DNA from: UBA1189 sp045612065
GTDB taxonomy: Bacteria > Bacteroidota > Bacteroidia > Bacteroidales > Bacteroidaceae
Assembly: GCA_045612065.1 (NCBI GenBank)
Contig: JAZKYH010000011.1
Coordinates: 1 to 63,906 of the forward strand
Direction: 5' to 3'
DNA: 63,906 nucleotides
A program made the position numbers and the translations under genes. This document shows, piece after piece, positions 33,399-41,958 of this stretch (within the stretch, counting starts at the first letter, position 1; the number at the start of each line of letters is the position of its first letter). Below the pieces are notes generated by a model, which saw nothing but the letters and a program-made list of their open reading frames with translations, ran no database searches and was not told where the DNA came from.

Positions 33399-35633
33399 CT
33401 ATTCCTCCACGCTGCGGTGCGCATCCATGCGCTGCTGCTCCTTTATCTGGTCGCCCGTGAGGATGACCACGTTCCACCCGCGGGTGTTCAGCACGCGCCG
33501 CTGCTCGAAGCCGAGGCGGTTCATGCAGAGGGCTACCTTCTTGGCCGAGAGGGGCCGCTTCACCGAGCCGCCGATGAGTTCGATGATGCGCGTGGCGGTG
33601 AGGAACTCGCCCACCTCGTCGCCATAGGGCACGCGCAGGTAGGTGGCGATGAGCTCTTCTTCCATACAGGGCTCCTCGAACTGGCGGTTGTGGCGCGACA
33701 GCTCGGCATTGTCGTCGGCATCGAACCAGTAGCGGAAGCCTGTGCGGTAGAGCGTGTAGGCCTGGGCATATAGCCCGGCATAGGGCAGCGGGTGCGACCA
33801 TGGGGAGTCGATGTCGCGCACGAGGAAGGGGAGCCAGCGGCGGTTGTCGGTGAGGTCGGTGAGGAAGCGCGGGTTGTTGCCCGTGGCGCAGAAGGAGGCG
33901 ATGTGGGCGCGGCGCTCCTTGTAGCGGGCGAAGGCGGCACGCTCGTTCACCGTGGGGTCGGTGGTGATGGCCTTGAGCTGGTTGAGCTCCGCGGGCTGCA
34001 GACTGTCGAGCTCTTCGAGCGAGATGAGGGCCATCTCGGTGAGCTCCAGGCGGTCGTCCTTGCTCATGCGTCCGGCAAAGTTCTTGGTGGAGAAGTAACC
34101 GCTGAGTTCCGTGGGCAGGAGGTGGCGCACAAAGGTGCTCTTGTAGATGCCTTGAGGACCGATGTAGGTGAGTATCTCGTGGTTGGTCTTGTCGGGCTCG
34201 AGCCACGCCGCCACCATGGCCACGAGCCACTGCTTGAAGAAGCGGTTGTGCATCTCCTGCGTGCAGCCCGTGACGTGCACCATGGATGCCACCTGGTCGA
34301 TGTAGTCGATGCCGTTCCACGCGGGCAGCCCCTCCAGATACTCCCTTAAGGGATGATACTCGGGGTAGAAGTCGCTCTCGATGATGATGTAGAAGTCCGA
34401 GATCTTCGCCTGACGTCCCGTGTCGAGGCAGAAGCGGCAGTAGAGGGAGTTGACGCTCTTATCTTCCAGTTCCTTCCAGATTAACGAAAACGAAGACGAT
34501 GACGAAGACTTTGGCTCCGCAATGTTACCCTCCGAATGGCAGTTATCGTTAACGTAAAACGAGATCTCTCGTTTCCTCGTTATCACATTATGCCTGATGC
34601 GTATATCATTGCTCCGTAGCCAGTCCTGGATGTCCCGTATTGAAGCATAGCGGCTCTCTTTTTCCGCTCGCGGTGCCCTCAGTGTGCCGTGCTCCTCGGT
34701 CTGCGCATAGCATGAGCGCACGATAGCCTCCACTTCGGGGGTGTTGTAGTCATCAAACCTATTCACTGCCCACTCTCGACACTCCTCTTTGGGCACTCCG
34801 TAGCGGTTCATCTCGTAGCAGGCGGCATTCACATACTTGTTATAGGTGCCTGCTTCGTACACAATGCCACGTCGCTCCAAGTTGCGGATGATGATTGCCT
34901 CCACATCTTTTACCTTACAACTCTTCACGCTGCCCTTTTCACTCTTCCCTCCCTTTGGTCTTCCTACGGGATTCTTCTCTTCCAACTTGATGACGAATGG
35001 GGTGGCATCGGGGTTATAGTACAGGTTCTCGTCATAGGCAATGGTGCTGATGCGGCCGATGTTCTTGCATTGGAGGTCCACCTCTAAATTTACCAGATTA
35101 CGATAGTATTCGTTGCCCTGCTCAAACACTTGCCTATACTCCTGATTGTTTAACCACCGATTACACCGATTACTCGGATTATTATGCGATGTACTATTAT
35201 CATCGGTAGACAAATCTGTGAAATCCGAGCAATCCGTGGTTTTATTAGTCAAATAGCGGAAGAGGATGCGAAGTCCTTGTCCCGAGAGCGTTGTATAGGC
35301 CAACAAGGTGTGCTCATCGCTGCGCACCTTGTCCAGTATCTCGGTCATCAGGTTGGGATCGATATGGTCGATGTCCACCAGCGACAGCCCCGTCAGTTCC
35401 ACGATGTGTTTTTGCTGGCGCCCGCCCTCAAAGCGTGCAGCCACGCCGAAGCTTGTCATCATCTTCTTGTATCTGCTGGCACCCTGCTCGTCGCCCATGG
35501 CGCGGGCATAGCGGTGCTTCTCGGTAAGGTCGCGCACCGACTGGTCTGTGCGCATCATCGTCACCAACTCCTCGAGGGTGACAGGCCGCGGCTGCGTGTC
35601 GTGCACACCGCGGAAAAGGCTTAGTTGTTGCAT
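33399..35633 (-). CDS. VapE-type primase-helicase with BT4734-like N-domain
   Basis: About 744 residues from MQQLSLFRGVHDTQ. The N-terminal half has DIDHIDPN (BT4734/VirE-N region). The C-terminal half is the VapE P-loop ATPase: YIGPQGIYKSTFVRHLLP near 515-532, ALISLEELDSL (Walker B) near 566-576, then ATGNNPRFLTDLTDNRRWLP near 614-633. Such proteins are linked to mobile islands and phage interference; the chromosomal role in Bacteroidales is unclear. Two stretches are repeat-derived: near residues 131-165 (DNA 35148-35250) and near 379-402 (DNA 34480-34550, AEPKSSSSSS). Both keep the frame. Confidence 0.88.
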   Translation of the reverse strand: MQQLSLFRGVHDTQPRPVTLEELVTMMRTDQSVRDLTEKHRYARAMGDEQGASRYKKMMTSFGVAARFEGGRQQKHIVELTGLSLVDIDHIDPNLMTEILDKVRSDEHTLLAYTTLSGQGLRILFRYLTNKTTDCSDFTDLSTDDNSTSHNNPSNRCNRWLNNQEYRQVFEQGNEYYRNLVNLEVDLQCKNIGRISTIAYDENLYYNPDATPFVIKLEEKNPVGRPKGGKSEKGSVKSCKVKDVEAIIIRNLERRGIVYEAGTYNKYVNAACYEMNRYGVPKEECREWAVNRFDDYNTPEVEAIVRSCYAQTEEHGTLRAPRAEKESRYASIRDIQDWLRSNDIRIRHNVITRKREISFYVNDNCHSEGNIAEPKSSSSSSFSLIWKELEDKSVNSLYCRFCLDTGRQAKISDFYIIIESDFYPEYHPLREYLEGLPAWNGIDYIDQVASMVHVTGCTQEMHNRFFKQWLVAMVAAWLEPDKTNHEILTYIGPQGIYKSTFVRHLLPTELSGYFSTKNFAGRMSKDDRLELTEMALISLEELDSLQPAELNQLKAITTDPTVNERAAFARYKERRAHIASFCATGNNPRFLTDLTDNRRWLPFLVRDIDSPWSHPLPYAGLYAQAYTLYRTGFRYWFDADDNAELSRHNRQFEEPCMEEELIATYLRVPYGDEVGEFLTATRIIELIGGSVKRPLSAKKVALCMNRLGFEQRRVLNTRGWNVVILTGDQIKEQQRMDAHRSVEE
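35148..35250. repeat. Inverted ATTACTCGGATT element inside the VapE gene
   Basis: Left arm ACCACCGATTACACCGATT (35154-35172) and right arm ATCCGAGCAATCCGTGGTT (35223-35241) are near-complementary, with ATTATGCGATGTACTATTAT between. It is open in the gene's frame and encodes a Thr/Asp/Asn/Ser-rich insert. Confidence 0.88.
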
Positions 35634-35705
35634 TTTTCTTGCAAAGTAAGCATCTGAAAAATAAAGATATACTCCCATAGTGGGAGGATATGGGAAATAT
35701 TTTTG

Positions 35706-35713
35706 TACCTTCG
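35706..35713 (+). promoter_or_regulatory. -7 box upstream of the HTH remnant
   Basis: TACCTTCG, 33 bases before the ATG at 35747. No clear -33 box. Confidence 0.45.
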
Positions 35714-35746
35714 CAACATTAATTGTTGATGTAAATGTAAAGGATT

Positions 35747-36024
35747 ATGAGACGTTCTACCCGTACTTACAGCCCCCTGGGGCTATTGATCACCGCTGAG
35801 CGCGAGGCGCTGGGGGTGAGAGTGAAGGATTTCTGCCGACTGGCGGGCATCAGCACACGCACATACACGAACCTGCTTTTCGGAAAGATGTGCATATGTC
35901 GTGTGCCATGAAGGTGTTGCACTGCTTGCTGGAGTACTATGACGAAGAGTCCCAACCACAATTGGCACTTCGCTTCGTGATGGCAGCGGTTGATAGCGGT
36001 GGAGCGGTAGGGTATGGGTTATAG
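35747..36024 (+). pseudogene. Small helix-turn-helix-like gene, frameshifted
   Basis: The first frame gives 54 residues, including LITAEREALGVRVKDFCRLA and GISTRTYTNLLFGKM, which look like an XRE-type helix-turn-helix, and ends at 35911. The next frame continues sensibly from 35896 (MSCAMKVLHCLLEYYDEESQ then PQLALRFVMAAVD). A two-base insertion near 35895-35900 (ATATGTCGTG for ATATCGTG) would explain this. The last codons GYGL and stop are made by a GGTTATN array. It is divergent from the VapE gene, where a regulator would be expected. Confidence 0.7.
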
Positions 36025-36113
36025 GTTATGGGTGATAGGTTATAGGTTATGGGTAGTGAGCTATGAGATGTGAGATGCTCATCGCTCACTGCTCATCGCT
36101 TATTGCTAAAAAT
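36005..36113. repeat. GGTTATN and TGAGNTN/GCTCANN arrays
   Basis: About six GGTTATN units, then GTGAGCTATGAGATG and a complementary GCTCATCGCTCACTGCTCAT run: a small inverted pair (36055-36075 against 36078-36100). Confidence 0.85.
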
Positions 36114-36144
36114 TTTGTATAATAAATAATTCTTCGTACCTTCG
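36114..36144 (+). promoter_or_regulatory. Promoter of the GT2 gene at 36313
   Basis: TTTG (36114-36117), 19 bases, TACCTTCG (36137-36144). The words just before it (TGCTAAAAATTTTGTA) also precede the promoter at 37541, so array plus promoter appear as a reused module. Confidence 0.8.
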
Positions 36145-36312
36145 CGGCAAGCAAACGTGATGTCGGGTTGCTTCGTAAGCAAATCCCGTGTGTGGTTGAA
36201 TGATGTATACGGTGATTCAAGGCTCATTTGTGTAAAAGAATGAAATAAAAAAATTAACCAAAATCTAATTGCTCATAGCTCAAGGCTCACAGCTCATAAA
36301 ACTCATAGCTCA

Positions 36313-37230
36313 ATGATTTCAGTAATCATTCCTTTGTATAACAAAGAAGCCAGCATCGCCACTGCGTTGAATGGCGTGTTGGCGCAGACCTACCAGGACT
36401 TCGAGGTCGTGGTGGTCGATGATGGTAGCACCGATGGCGGTGCCGCCGTGGTAGAGACCTTTGATGACCCGCGCATACGTCTCATCCGCCAAGCAAATGC
36501 TGGTGTGAGCGCTGCGCGCAACCGTGGCATCGCTGAGGCATGCGGCGAGCATGTGGCGTTCCTCGATGCTGATGATGAGTGGATGCCCGAGTTCTTGGAG
36601 GAGATAGCAGCACTCATCGCTGAATATCCTGAGTGTCGTGCTCGTGCTACAAACTATATCTTCAATTCCAATGGCGTGAAGTCGCCTACTATACTACGTA
36701 AGATGCCTTTCACAGAGGGGCGTGGCGTGCTCACCAACTACTTTGAGGTAGCAAGTTGTTCGCATCCGCCTATGTGGACAAGTGCGGTGTGCATAGAGCG
36801 CACTTTGCTACAGGAGGTTGGAAGTTTCCCTGTGGGCATTAAATCGGGTGAAGATTTGCTCACTTGGGCACGTGTTGCGGTGCGTACGCAGTGGGCTTAT
36901 TCGATGAAATCTGCAGCACAGTATAACTTGGGAGAAGGGTATGATAAGAAAAATCTACCCCCTCGTCGGCAAGATGCCGGTGATCCCGTGGGAAGAGCTT
37001 TGAAAGAGATTTATCAGGCAAATCCTGAGCTCGTGGGATTCCGCAAGTACCTCTCTCATTGGCATAAGATGCGTGCTTCAGTGGCTGTTCGTTACGGGGA
37101 GTGTCGTGAAACATTATATGAGGTGAGACAATCCTTGAAATATAACCCATTTAATTATAAAGTGGCGATGCTCGGTGTGTTGGCGTTGTTGCCAAGTGGA
37201 CTTCGTCGAATTGTTATTACACATGGATAG
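36313..37230 (+). CDS. Glycosyltransferase family 2
   Basis: Protein of 305 residues. MISVIIPLYNKEASIATALN, VVVDDGSTDGGAAVV near 34-48 and HVAFLDADDEWMPEFLEEI near 81-99 mark a GT-A enzyme; GEDLLTWARVAVR near 182-194 may carry the base. It has its own promoter and a leader of about 165 bases that includes GCTCANN units. It is a further surface-glycan enzyme, separated from the main locus by the VapE cluster. Confidence 0.93.
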   Translation: MISVIIPLYNKEASIATALNGVLAQTYQDFEVVVVDDGSTDGGAAVVETFDDPRIRLIRQANAGVSAARNRGIAEACGEHVAFLDADDEWMPEFLEEIAALIAEYPECRARATNYIFNSNGVKSPTILRKMPFTEGRGVLTNYFEVASCSHPPMWTSAVCIERTLLQEVGSFPVGIKSGEDLLTWARVAVRTQWAYSMKSAAQYNLGEGYDKKNLPPRRQDAGDPVGRALKEIYQANPELVGFRKYLSHWHKMRASVAVRYGECRETLYEVRQSLKYNPFNYKVAMLGVLALLPSGLRRIVITHG

Positions 37231-37540
37231 ATCCATTCTATAAAGGTTAAGGGTTATAGTTGATGAACTGTGAGCCCTGAGCCCTGAGCTTTCTTACTAC
37301 ACTGCACTCTAAACACTACACGAGAATAGCTATGAGGTGGCAAGGGCGAAGCGACTTGCATAAGCATGTCTAAATTCAGTGTCATCAGTTGACAATAATA
37401 AAGCTACACGTTGTATATTTCTGTCAACGAGAATCTAAACAGAACTTTAACTGTCTTTTTACGTAGTATTTCTATATTTCACACAGACTTAACAGATTTT
37501 CGTACGCGCTGCTCACTGCTCAAAGCTCAGTGCTAAAAAT
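37231..37540. repeat. Mosaic of heptamers and TCTAAATTCA/GTCAACGAGAATC element
   Basis: TGTGAGCCCTGAGCCCTGAGC units, CTCTAAACACTACACGAGAAT, then GCAAGGGCGAAGCGACTTGC (37348-37367), a near-identical word to 41840-41860, CATGTCTAAATTCAGTG and TCTGTCAACGAGAATCTAAA. This is a partial copy of the element that brackets the GxxExxY gene. No gene seen. Confidence 0.8.
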
Positions 37541-37571
37541 TTTGTAATATCATTCTCCTTTTGTATCTTCG
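37541..37571 (+). promoter_or_regulatory. Promoter of the GT4 gene at 37619
   Basis: TTTG (37541-37544), 19 bases, TATCTTCG (37564-37571); leader about 42 nt. Confidence 0.82.
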
Positions 37572-37618
37572 CAGAAAATAATATGTAGTTATAATGCTGC
37601 TGATATTCTAATCGTTTT

Positions 37619-38839
37619 ATGGCTAAACCACGTATTCTCTTTATCGCTCCGCTGCCGCCGCCTGTGCATGGGTCGGCCATGGTGAGCCAATATATCAAAG
37701 ATAGTAAACTGGTGAACGAACAGTTCGACTGCGACTTTGTGAACCTCTCTACCTCGCGACGTATGGACGAGATAGGCAAGGGAGGCATAAAGAAGCTGCT
37801 GCGCTTCATCGGTTCATACTTTGCCGTCTTCTTCAAGCTGCTGACACATCGCTACAACCTGTGCTACCTCGCCATCACATGCCATGGGGTAGGATTCCTG
37901 AAGGATGCGCCCTTCGTGCTGCTGTGCAAGCTCTTCGGACGTAAGGTCTTGATACACCAGCACAACAAGGGGATGAGTGGCTGTGTGGACCGCTGGCCCT
38001 ACCGATGGTTGATACCACTCGTATATCGCAACACCAAGGTGATGCTGCTCTCGTGGTTCTTATATCCTGATATCGAAAAGGTGGTGAGGCGCGACCAGGT
38101 GGTGATATGTCCGAATGGAATACCGGATTTAAGCGATGAGCTGCGAGCGATGAGCTGTGAGCTGAGAGCGATGAGCGATGAGAAGCGAGCTTTGAGCAGT
38201 AACGAAAACGACAGCTACCACTCGGAGGGTGTTTCAGAGATGTCTGCGACTCCTTCTCCCTCTGGAGAGGGGTGGGGTGAGGCTCCTCATTTGCTCTTTC
38301 TTTCGAACCTAATCGGAAGCAAGGGGGTGTATGTGCTGCTCGATGCATGTAAGGTGTTGCGTGAGCGTGGACTGCAGTTTATGTGCGACTTCGTGGGAGG
38401 TGAGACGAAGGAAATCGATCGTGCTGTGTTTGAGGCTGAGGTGAAGGAGCGCGGACTGGAGGGTTGCGTCGCCTATCACGGACCGCAATATGGAGAGGAT
38501 AAGTTGCGATTCTTTGCACAGGCCGATGTGTTTGTGCAGCCTACCTTCAACGATTGCTTCCCGCTGACACTCGTGGAGGCTATGCAATACAGACTCCCCA
38601 TCGTGTCTACTGATGTGGGGGCCATCCCCGATATGGTCAAGGATGGTGAGAATGGATTCGTCTGTGAACAGCAAGATGTGGCTTCGTTAGTTATTGCCTT
38701 GGAGAAACTCATTGTCGACCCAGCACTGCGCCACCAGATGGGAGAGCAGGGCTATGCACGCTATAAGGAGAAGTATACCCTGGAGGCCTTTGAGGCTTGC
38801 TTTGTGGAGTGCCTCACCGCTCTTTTCCTCCAGAAATAA
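37619..38839 (+). CDS. Glycosyltransferase family 4 with heptamer-encoded insert
   Basis: Protein of 406 residues. Start ILFIAPLPPPVHGSAMVSQY; later FFAQADVFVQPTFNDCFPLT and EAMQYRLPIVSTDVGAIPDM give the catalytic EX7E-like region near 316-340. Residues 171-222 are foreign: seven-residue repeats DELRAMS, CELRAMS, DEKRALS encoded by TGAGCNN DNA units, then a stretch ending TPSPSGEGWGEAPH from a CCCTCTGGAGAGGGG dispersed repeat. The insert lies between the two Rossmann domains. Its 3' end overlaps the opposite-strand gene by 79 bases. Confidence 0.9.
   Translation: MAKPRILFIAPLPPPVHGSAMVSQYIKDSKLVNEQFDCDFVNLSTSRRMDEIGKGGIKKLLRFIGSYFAVFFKLLTHRYNLCYLAITCHGVGFLKDAPFVLLCKLFGRKVLIHQHNKGMSGCVDRWPYRWLIPLVYRNTKVMLLSWFLYPDIEKVVRRDQVVICPNGIPDLSDELRAMSCELRAMSDEKRALSSNENDSYHSEGVSEMSATPSPSGEGWGEAPHLLFLSNLIGSKGVYVLLDACKVLRERGLQFMCDFVGGETKEIDRAVFEAEVKERGLEGCVAYHGPQYGEDKLRFFAQADVFVQPTFNDCFPLTLVEAMQYRLPIVSTDVGAIPDMVKDGENGFVCEQQDVASLVIALEKLIVDPALRHQMGEQGYARYKEKYTLEAFEACFVECLTALFLQK
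38127..38292. repeat. Heptamer mosaic inserted in frame in the GT4 gene
   Basis: TGAGCNN-type units (38133-38199), ACGAAAACGACAG, ACTCGGAGGGTG junction, then TCCCTCTGGAGAGGGGTGG repeat. No stop in frame. Confidence 0.9.
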
Positions 38840-39993
38840 TGCCACAGTTTGAAGATGGGGCTCCACAGTACCTCTGAGGGGTAGCTGCGTACGAAGCGGA
38901 AGTTACGCTTCACCTTGCGCAGCCCCCAGTGCAGGGCACTCTCCTCCCTGCTGTGCTGCAGGCGCTCATCATATTGTCCGAAGTTACCCGCCAGCATGAT
39001 TTCTGAGAGCAGGAAGCGTCCCTCCCGTTCATCGGGAGCGGTGAGCAGGTAACGGTCATCCATGCCATACACCTCTTGCAGCACCCACATCACAGCGCCA
39101 GCGAAGCGCTTCATCTTCAAAGAGCGCAACACGCGCATCGTCTCCTCGCGCTCCTCCGTGGTAAGGCCTTGGCAGAGCACGAAGTAGTAGTCGAGCAGCT
39201 GGCGCAGACCAATGCCCTCGGCAAACAGGTGACGATAGATATGTACGAGGATGTATATGCGGTTGAAGGCAAGAGTAGGGATGGGAAGTTCTGTATACCT
39301 GTGATGGCTTGTCGGCTGCGGATTTCCGTTTTCGTTTTTCTTGGAAGCACCCAACTGCTGTTCACGGAAGAAACGCTGCAGCCGTCGGTTGGTCACGGGT
39401 GAATTCATCCACGAGGGGGTGAAGTGCACCTCGATGTCCAGTCCGTTGACCACGGGGAAGTCCACATGATGATACACCGGTGCACAGCCAGGCACATGCT
39501 TGCGCACATAGCTCAATATCTCCTCACGCTCACCATGAAGCCAGATGTCGATATCTCCAGGGGTACGGTATTCTCTGATTGACGATTCACCTTCCAGCTG
39601 GCCATTATCCATTGTCAGTGGTTCATTGCCTTCCCCTGCAGCCAGCGAACATCGTTTGTCCATTTGTCCAACTCGGTAGAGTAGGGCAATGCCCTGACCC
39701 TTCAATATCACATTAGGGAATCCATCTTCGAGGAACCTGTTCGCCACAACCAGTGCCTTACGGTCCAAGTCGGCATTGAGAGTCTTGATGCGACCTGTCG
39801 CCATGTACCACTGCATCAGCACCTGCTTGGGCGGTCGCTGCTCCAGAGGAAGCTGTTCCACCCCACGGAAGGTGATGCCCACCATCGCCTGCTTCTGTGC
39901 CAGCGCATAGAGCTCCCTCCACTCCTCCTCCGTAGGAGCCTGCGAGAAACAATCCCTATTGCCAATGGCGATTTGTAGAAGTTCGAAGAACAT
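38761..39993 (-). CDS. Nucleotidyltransferase-family protein (NTP_transf_5-like)
   Basis: Protein of 410 residues. VILKGQGIALLYRVG near 95-109 and YRTPGDIDIWLHGEREEI near 143-160 (GDIDIW holds the paired Asp) match the NTP_transf_5 fold common in Bacteroides capsule loci; the target is unknown. Residues about 110-141 (DKRCSLAAGEGNEPLTMDNG and on) derive from a dispersed CATTGCCTTCCCCTGCAGCC element and a CCATTATCCATTG repeat, and residues about 213-229 (SKKNENGNPQ) from a hexamer array. Its 3' end overlaps the convergent GT4 gene. Confidence 0.82.
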   Translation of the reverse strand: MFFELLQIAIGNRDCFSQAPTEEEWRELYALAQKQAMVGITFRGVEQLPLEQRPPKQVLMQWYMATGRIKTLNADLDRKALVVANRFLEDGFPNVILKGQGIALLYRVGQMDKRCSLAAGEGNEPLTMDNGQLEGESSIREYRTPGDIDIWLHGEREEILSYVRKHVPGCAPVYHHVDFPVVNGLDIEVHFTPSWMNSPVTNRRLQRFFREQQLGASKKNENGNPQPTSHHRYTELPIPTLAFNRIYILVHIYRHLFAEGIGLRQLLDYYFVLCQGLTTEEREETMRVLRSLKMKRFAGAVMWVLQEVYGMDDRYLLTAPDEREGRFLLSEIMLAGNFGQYDERLQHSREESALHWGLRKVKRNFRFVRSYPSEVLWSPIFKLWHYFWRKRAVRHSTKQASKASRVYFSL

Positions 39994-40062
39994 GGGGGTG
40001 AGCGGTTATGGGTTATAGGGCGATGAGCTGTGAGCTTTGAGCAATGAGCTGTGAGCTTTAGA
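39994..40062. repeat. TGAGCNN array, left arm of four-helix gene C
   Basis: GGTTATN units then GATGAGCTGTGAGCTTTGAG and on. Complementary to the GCTCANN array at 40525-40570 across the four-helix gene. Confidence 0.85.
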
Positions 40063-40065
40063 GAA

Positions 40066-40419
40066 CTACTCTAATAGCCCGGATTGATACTTGATAATCA
40101 TTTTACGGACAGCTATCGTCTCGTCGGTCAATACACGATAGTCATTGTCGTTGATATAATGTAAGTCATAAGCCAGAAGGAGTTCATATTCAACTTCTGT
40201 GGATGACCCTATTGCTATCTGTAGGAAATGAGCAAAATCTTTGTTGGTAGCTCTTCCGCATCCTTCGGCGATATTGGTAGGTATGGAGGATACCGCCCTT
40301 CTTAGTTGAGAGGTCAAACCAAACAATTCTTCATTTGGGAACGACTTTGTCACCTGGTACACATCAAGCGTGAGCTGATGACTACGTTCCCAAATTCCTA
40401 AATTGTGAAAATCTCTCAT
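40066..40419 (-). CDS. S23-like four-helix-bundle protein, copy C
   Basis: Protein of 117 residues. FHNLGIWERSHQLTLDVYQV then LTSQLRRAVSSIPTNIAEGC near 35-54, DFAHFLQIAIGSSTEVEYEL near 61-80: the same family as copies A and B but clearly diverged. It also sits between complementary arrays, this time of seven-base GCTCANN/TGAGCNN units rather than hexamers. No -7 box near the start was recognised, unlike copies A and B. Confidence 0.92.
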   Translation of the reverse strand: MRDFHNLGIWERSHQLTLDVYQVTKSFPNEELFGLTSQLRRAVSSIPTNIAEGCGRATNKDFAHFLQIAIGSSTEVEYELLLAYDLHYINDNDYRVLTDETIAVRKMIIKYQSGLLE

Positions 40420-40429
40420 AACGCAATAT

Positions 40430-40568
40430 TCTTATGTGGTGTTTAGAGTGTAGTGTTTAGTGTGTAGGGTTTAGAGTTTAGAGTGTAGAGTGTAGAGTGT
40501 AGGGTTTAGAGTGTAGAGGGAAAGGCTCAAAGCTCAAAGCTCACTGCTCATCGCTCACTGCTCATCGC
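40430..40568. repeat. GTKTAGN and GCTCANN arrays, right arm of gene C
   Basis: About eleven GTKTAGN units (GTTTAGA, GTGTAGT, GTGTAGG) at 40440-40518, the junction GGGAAAGGCTCA, then GCTCANN units to about 40570, running into the end of the WecG-type gene. Confidence 0.92.
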
Positions 40569-41294
40569 TCTCACTTGCCGTTCTTCCCTCAATATGCGAG
40601 GTAGGGTGCAGATGATTTGCTTGCATCGTGCCCACTGTTTTTTCGGGTCGGCATATATGCGGTATAGGAACTCCAGCTTGCCGCGTCTCATCCATGACGG
40701 AGCGCGTTTCTCCTCCAGTCCGCTATAGAACTTGAAGGCTGCTCCCACGGCAATCTGCACTCCGCGATGGAGATAGGGGGCCAGCTTGCTCATGAAGATC
40801 TCCTGCTTGGGAGCACCTAATGCTACCCAGATGATGTCGGGGTTGTCGCGGTTCACCATCTCTGCGATGGCGGGATAGTCAAAGTCCTCCACATCCATGT
40901 AGGGCAGTTCATAAAAGGTCATCCCCTCCATGGCTGGGTCTATCTTAGTGAGGTTTCCCTTCAGCGCGTTGAGCGTTCGGGTAGAGGTGCCCATGAAGAA
41001 CTGTCTGTAACGCTTCTTCTCGATGATATCCATGAATATCATGCTGCCGCAGTAGTGCTCTCGCTTGATGCCATATATCCATTTCAGGAACACGGGCACC
41101 CAGCTGCTATCGCTGATGGAGAACATCGCTCCATCCACCACCTTGCGGTAGCTGAGGTCGTTATGCACCTGCTGCAGGATGTTGGCATCGGCCACACAGA
41201 TGTAGCCCGTCTCCTGCTGTGTCACCTGTTGCGCGATTCTCTCTTGCACCACCTGTCGGTCAAACTCGTAACGAATATTGAAATAGCGTTCCAT
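40548..41294 (-). CDS. WecG/TagA/CpsF family glycosyltransferase
   Basis: Protein of 248 residues. VADANILQQVHNDLSYRKVV near 34-53 and IIWVALGAPKQEIFMSKLAP near 153-172 are the GT26 signatures. Members add ManNAc or its uronic acid to an undecaprenyl-linked GlcNAc, so the substrate could come from WecB at 19282. The last residues (RAMSSER) and the stop codon are supplied by a GCTCANN array, meaning the native C-terminus has been replaced by repeat sequence. Confidence 0.92.
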   Translation of the reverse strand: MERYFNIRYEFDRQVVQERIAQQVTQQETGYICVADANILQQVHNDLSYRKVVDGAMFSISDSSWVPVFLKWIYGIKREHYCGSMIFMDIIEKKRYRQFFMGTSTRTLNALKGNLTKIDPAMEGMTFYELPYMDVEDFDYPAIAEMVNRDNPDIIWVALGAPKQEIFMSKLAPYLHRGVQIAVGAAFKFYSGLEEKRAPSWMRRGKLEFLYRIYADPKKQWARCKQIICTLPRILREERQVRAMSSER

Positions 41295-41379
41295 ATTGTA
41301 TTGATTTTCCTTTGAATTTGTAAAGATACACCTAATCTTTGATATAACAAAATTTTTGGGCGAAGAGCTGTGAGGCTTC

Positions 41380-41520
41380 TGTTTATAGGTTATGGGTTAT
41401 GGGGCGATGAGCGGTGAGCGATGAGCAGTGAGCTTTGAGCTTTGAGCCTTTTCCTCTACACACTAAACTCTACACTCTAACCCCTACACCCTACACAAGA
41501 ATAGCTATGAGCGATGAGTT
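41380..41520. repeat. Heptamer mosaic
   Basis: GGTTATN, TGAGCNN, TTTTCCTCTACACACTAAAC and ACACAAGAATAGCTATGAGC junction: the same ordered unit as at 32171-32580. Confidence 0.9.
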
Positions 41521-41539
41521 GCAAAAACACGTTTTAATT

Positions 41540-41958
41540 CTGTATCATCAGTTGATTAGAAACAATGCACAGGTCTTTTATTATCAACAGATAGCAGGTT
41601 GAATATTTTTGTCAACAGAATACACAGAACTTAAACACGATGTCGCTTGTTTCACTCGCGATAGTACTGCGCATACACCCAGCATAGCCGACAACACCAG
41701 CGAAGCGCGTGAAAAAACATGTCTAATTTCAGTGTTATCAGTTGACTAAAAACAATACTATCACGTTTTGATTTTTATTTTATCAACAAGAACTTAAACT
41801 GATGACACTGTTTTTTTCTCTCACAGAGTGTCCTTCTGCTAGCAAGGGCGAAGCGACTTGCAAGAACATGTCTAAATTCATGTTTTAATTCGTGTTGATT
41901 ATTTTTGTCAACAGATATCACAGAATCTATACTGTTTTGCCATTAAATCAGGCAGACT
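41540..41958. repeat. Left flank of GxxExxY gene, with 103-bp direct repeat
   Basis: 41624-41726 is a 103-base sequence (ACAGAACTTAAACACGATG to AAACATGTCTAA) repeated at 42451-42553 with three mismatches. Around it recur TTTTTGTCAACAGAAT (41606 and 41907 region) and CATGTCTAAATTCA. The word GCAAGGGCGAAGCGACTTGC (41843) matches 37348. Confidence 0.9.

Noticed and set aside
33277..34320. 347-codon frame on the minus strand within the VapE gene
   Set aside because: Different frame of the GC-rich VapE region, rich in His/Arg/Pro as expected of a shadow frame.
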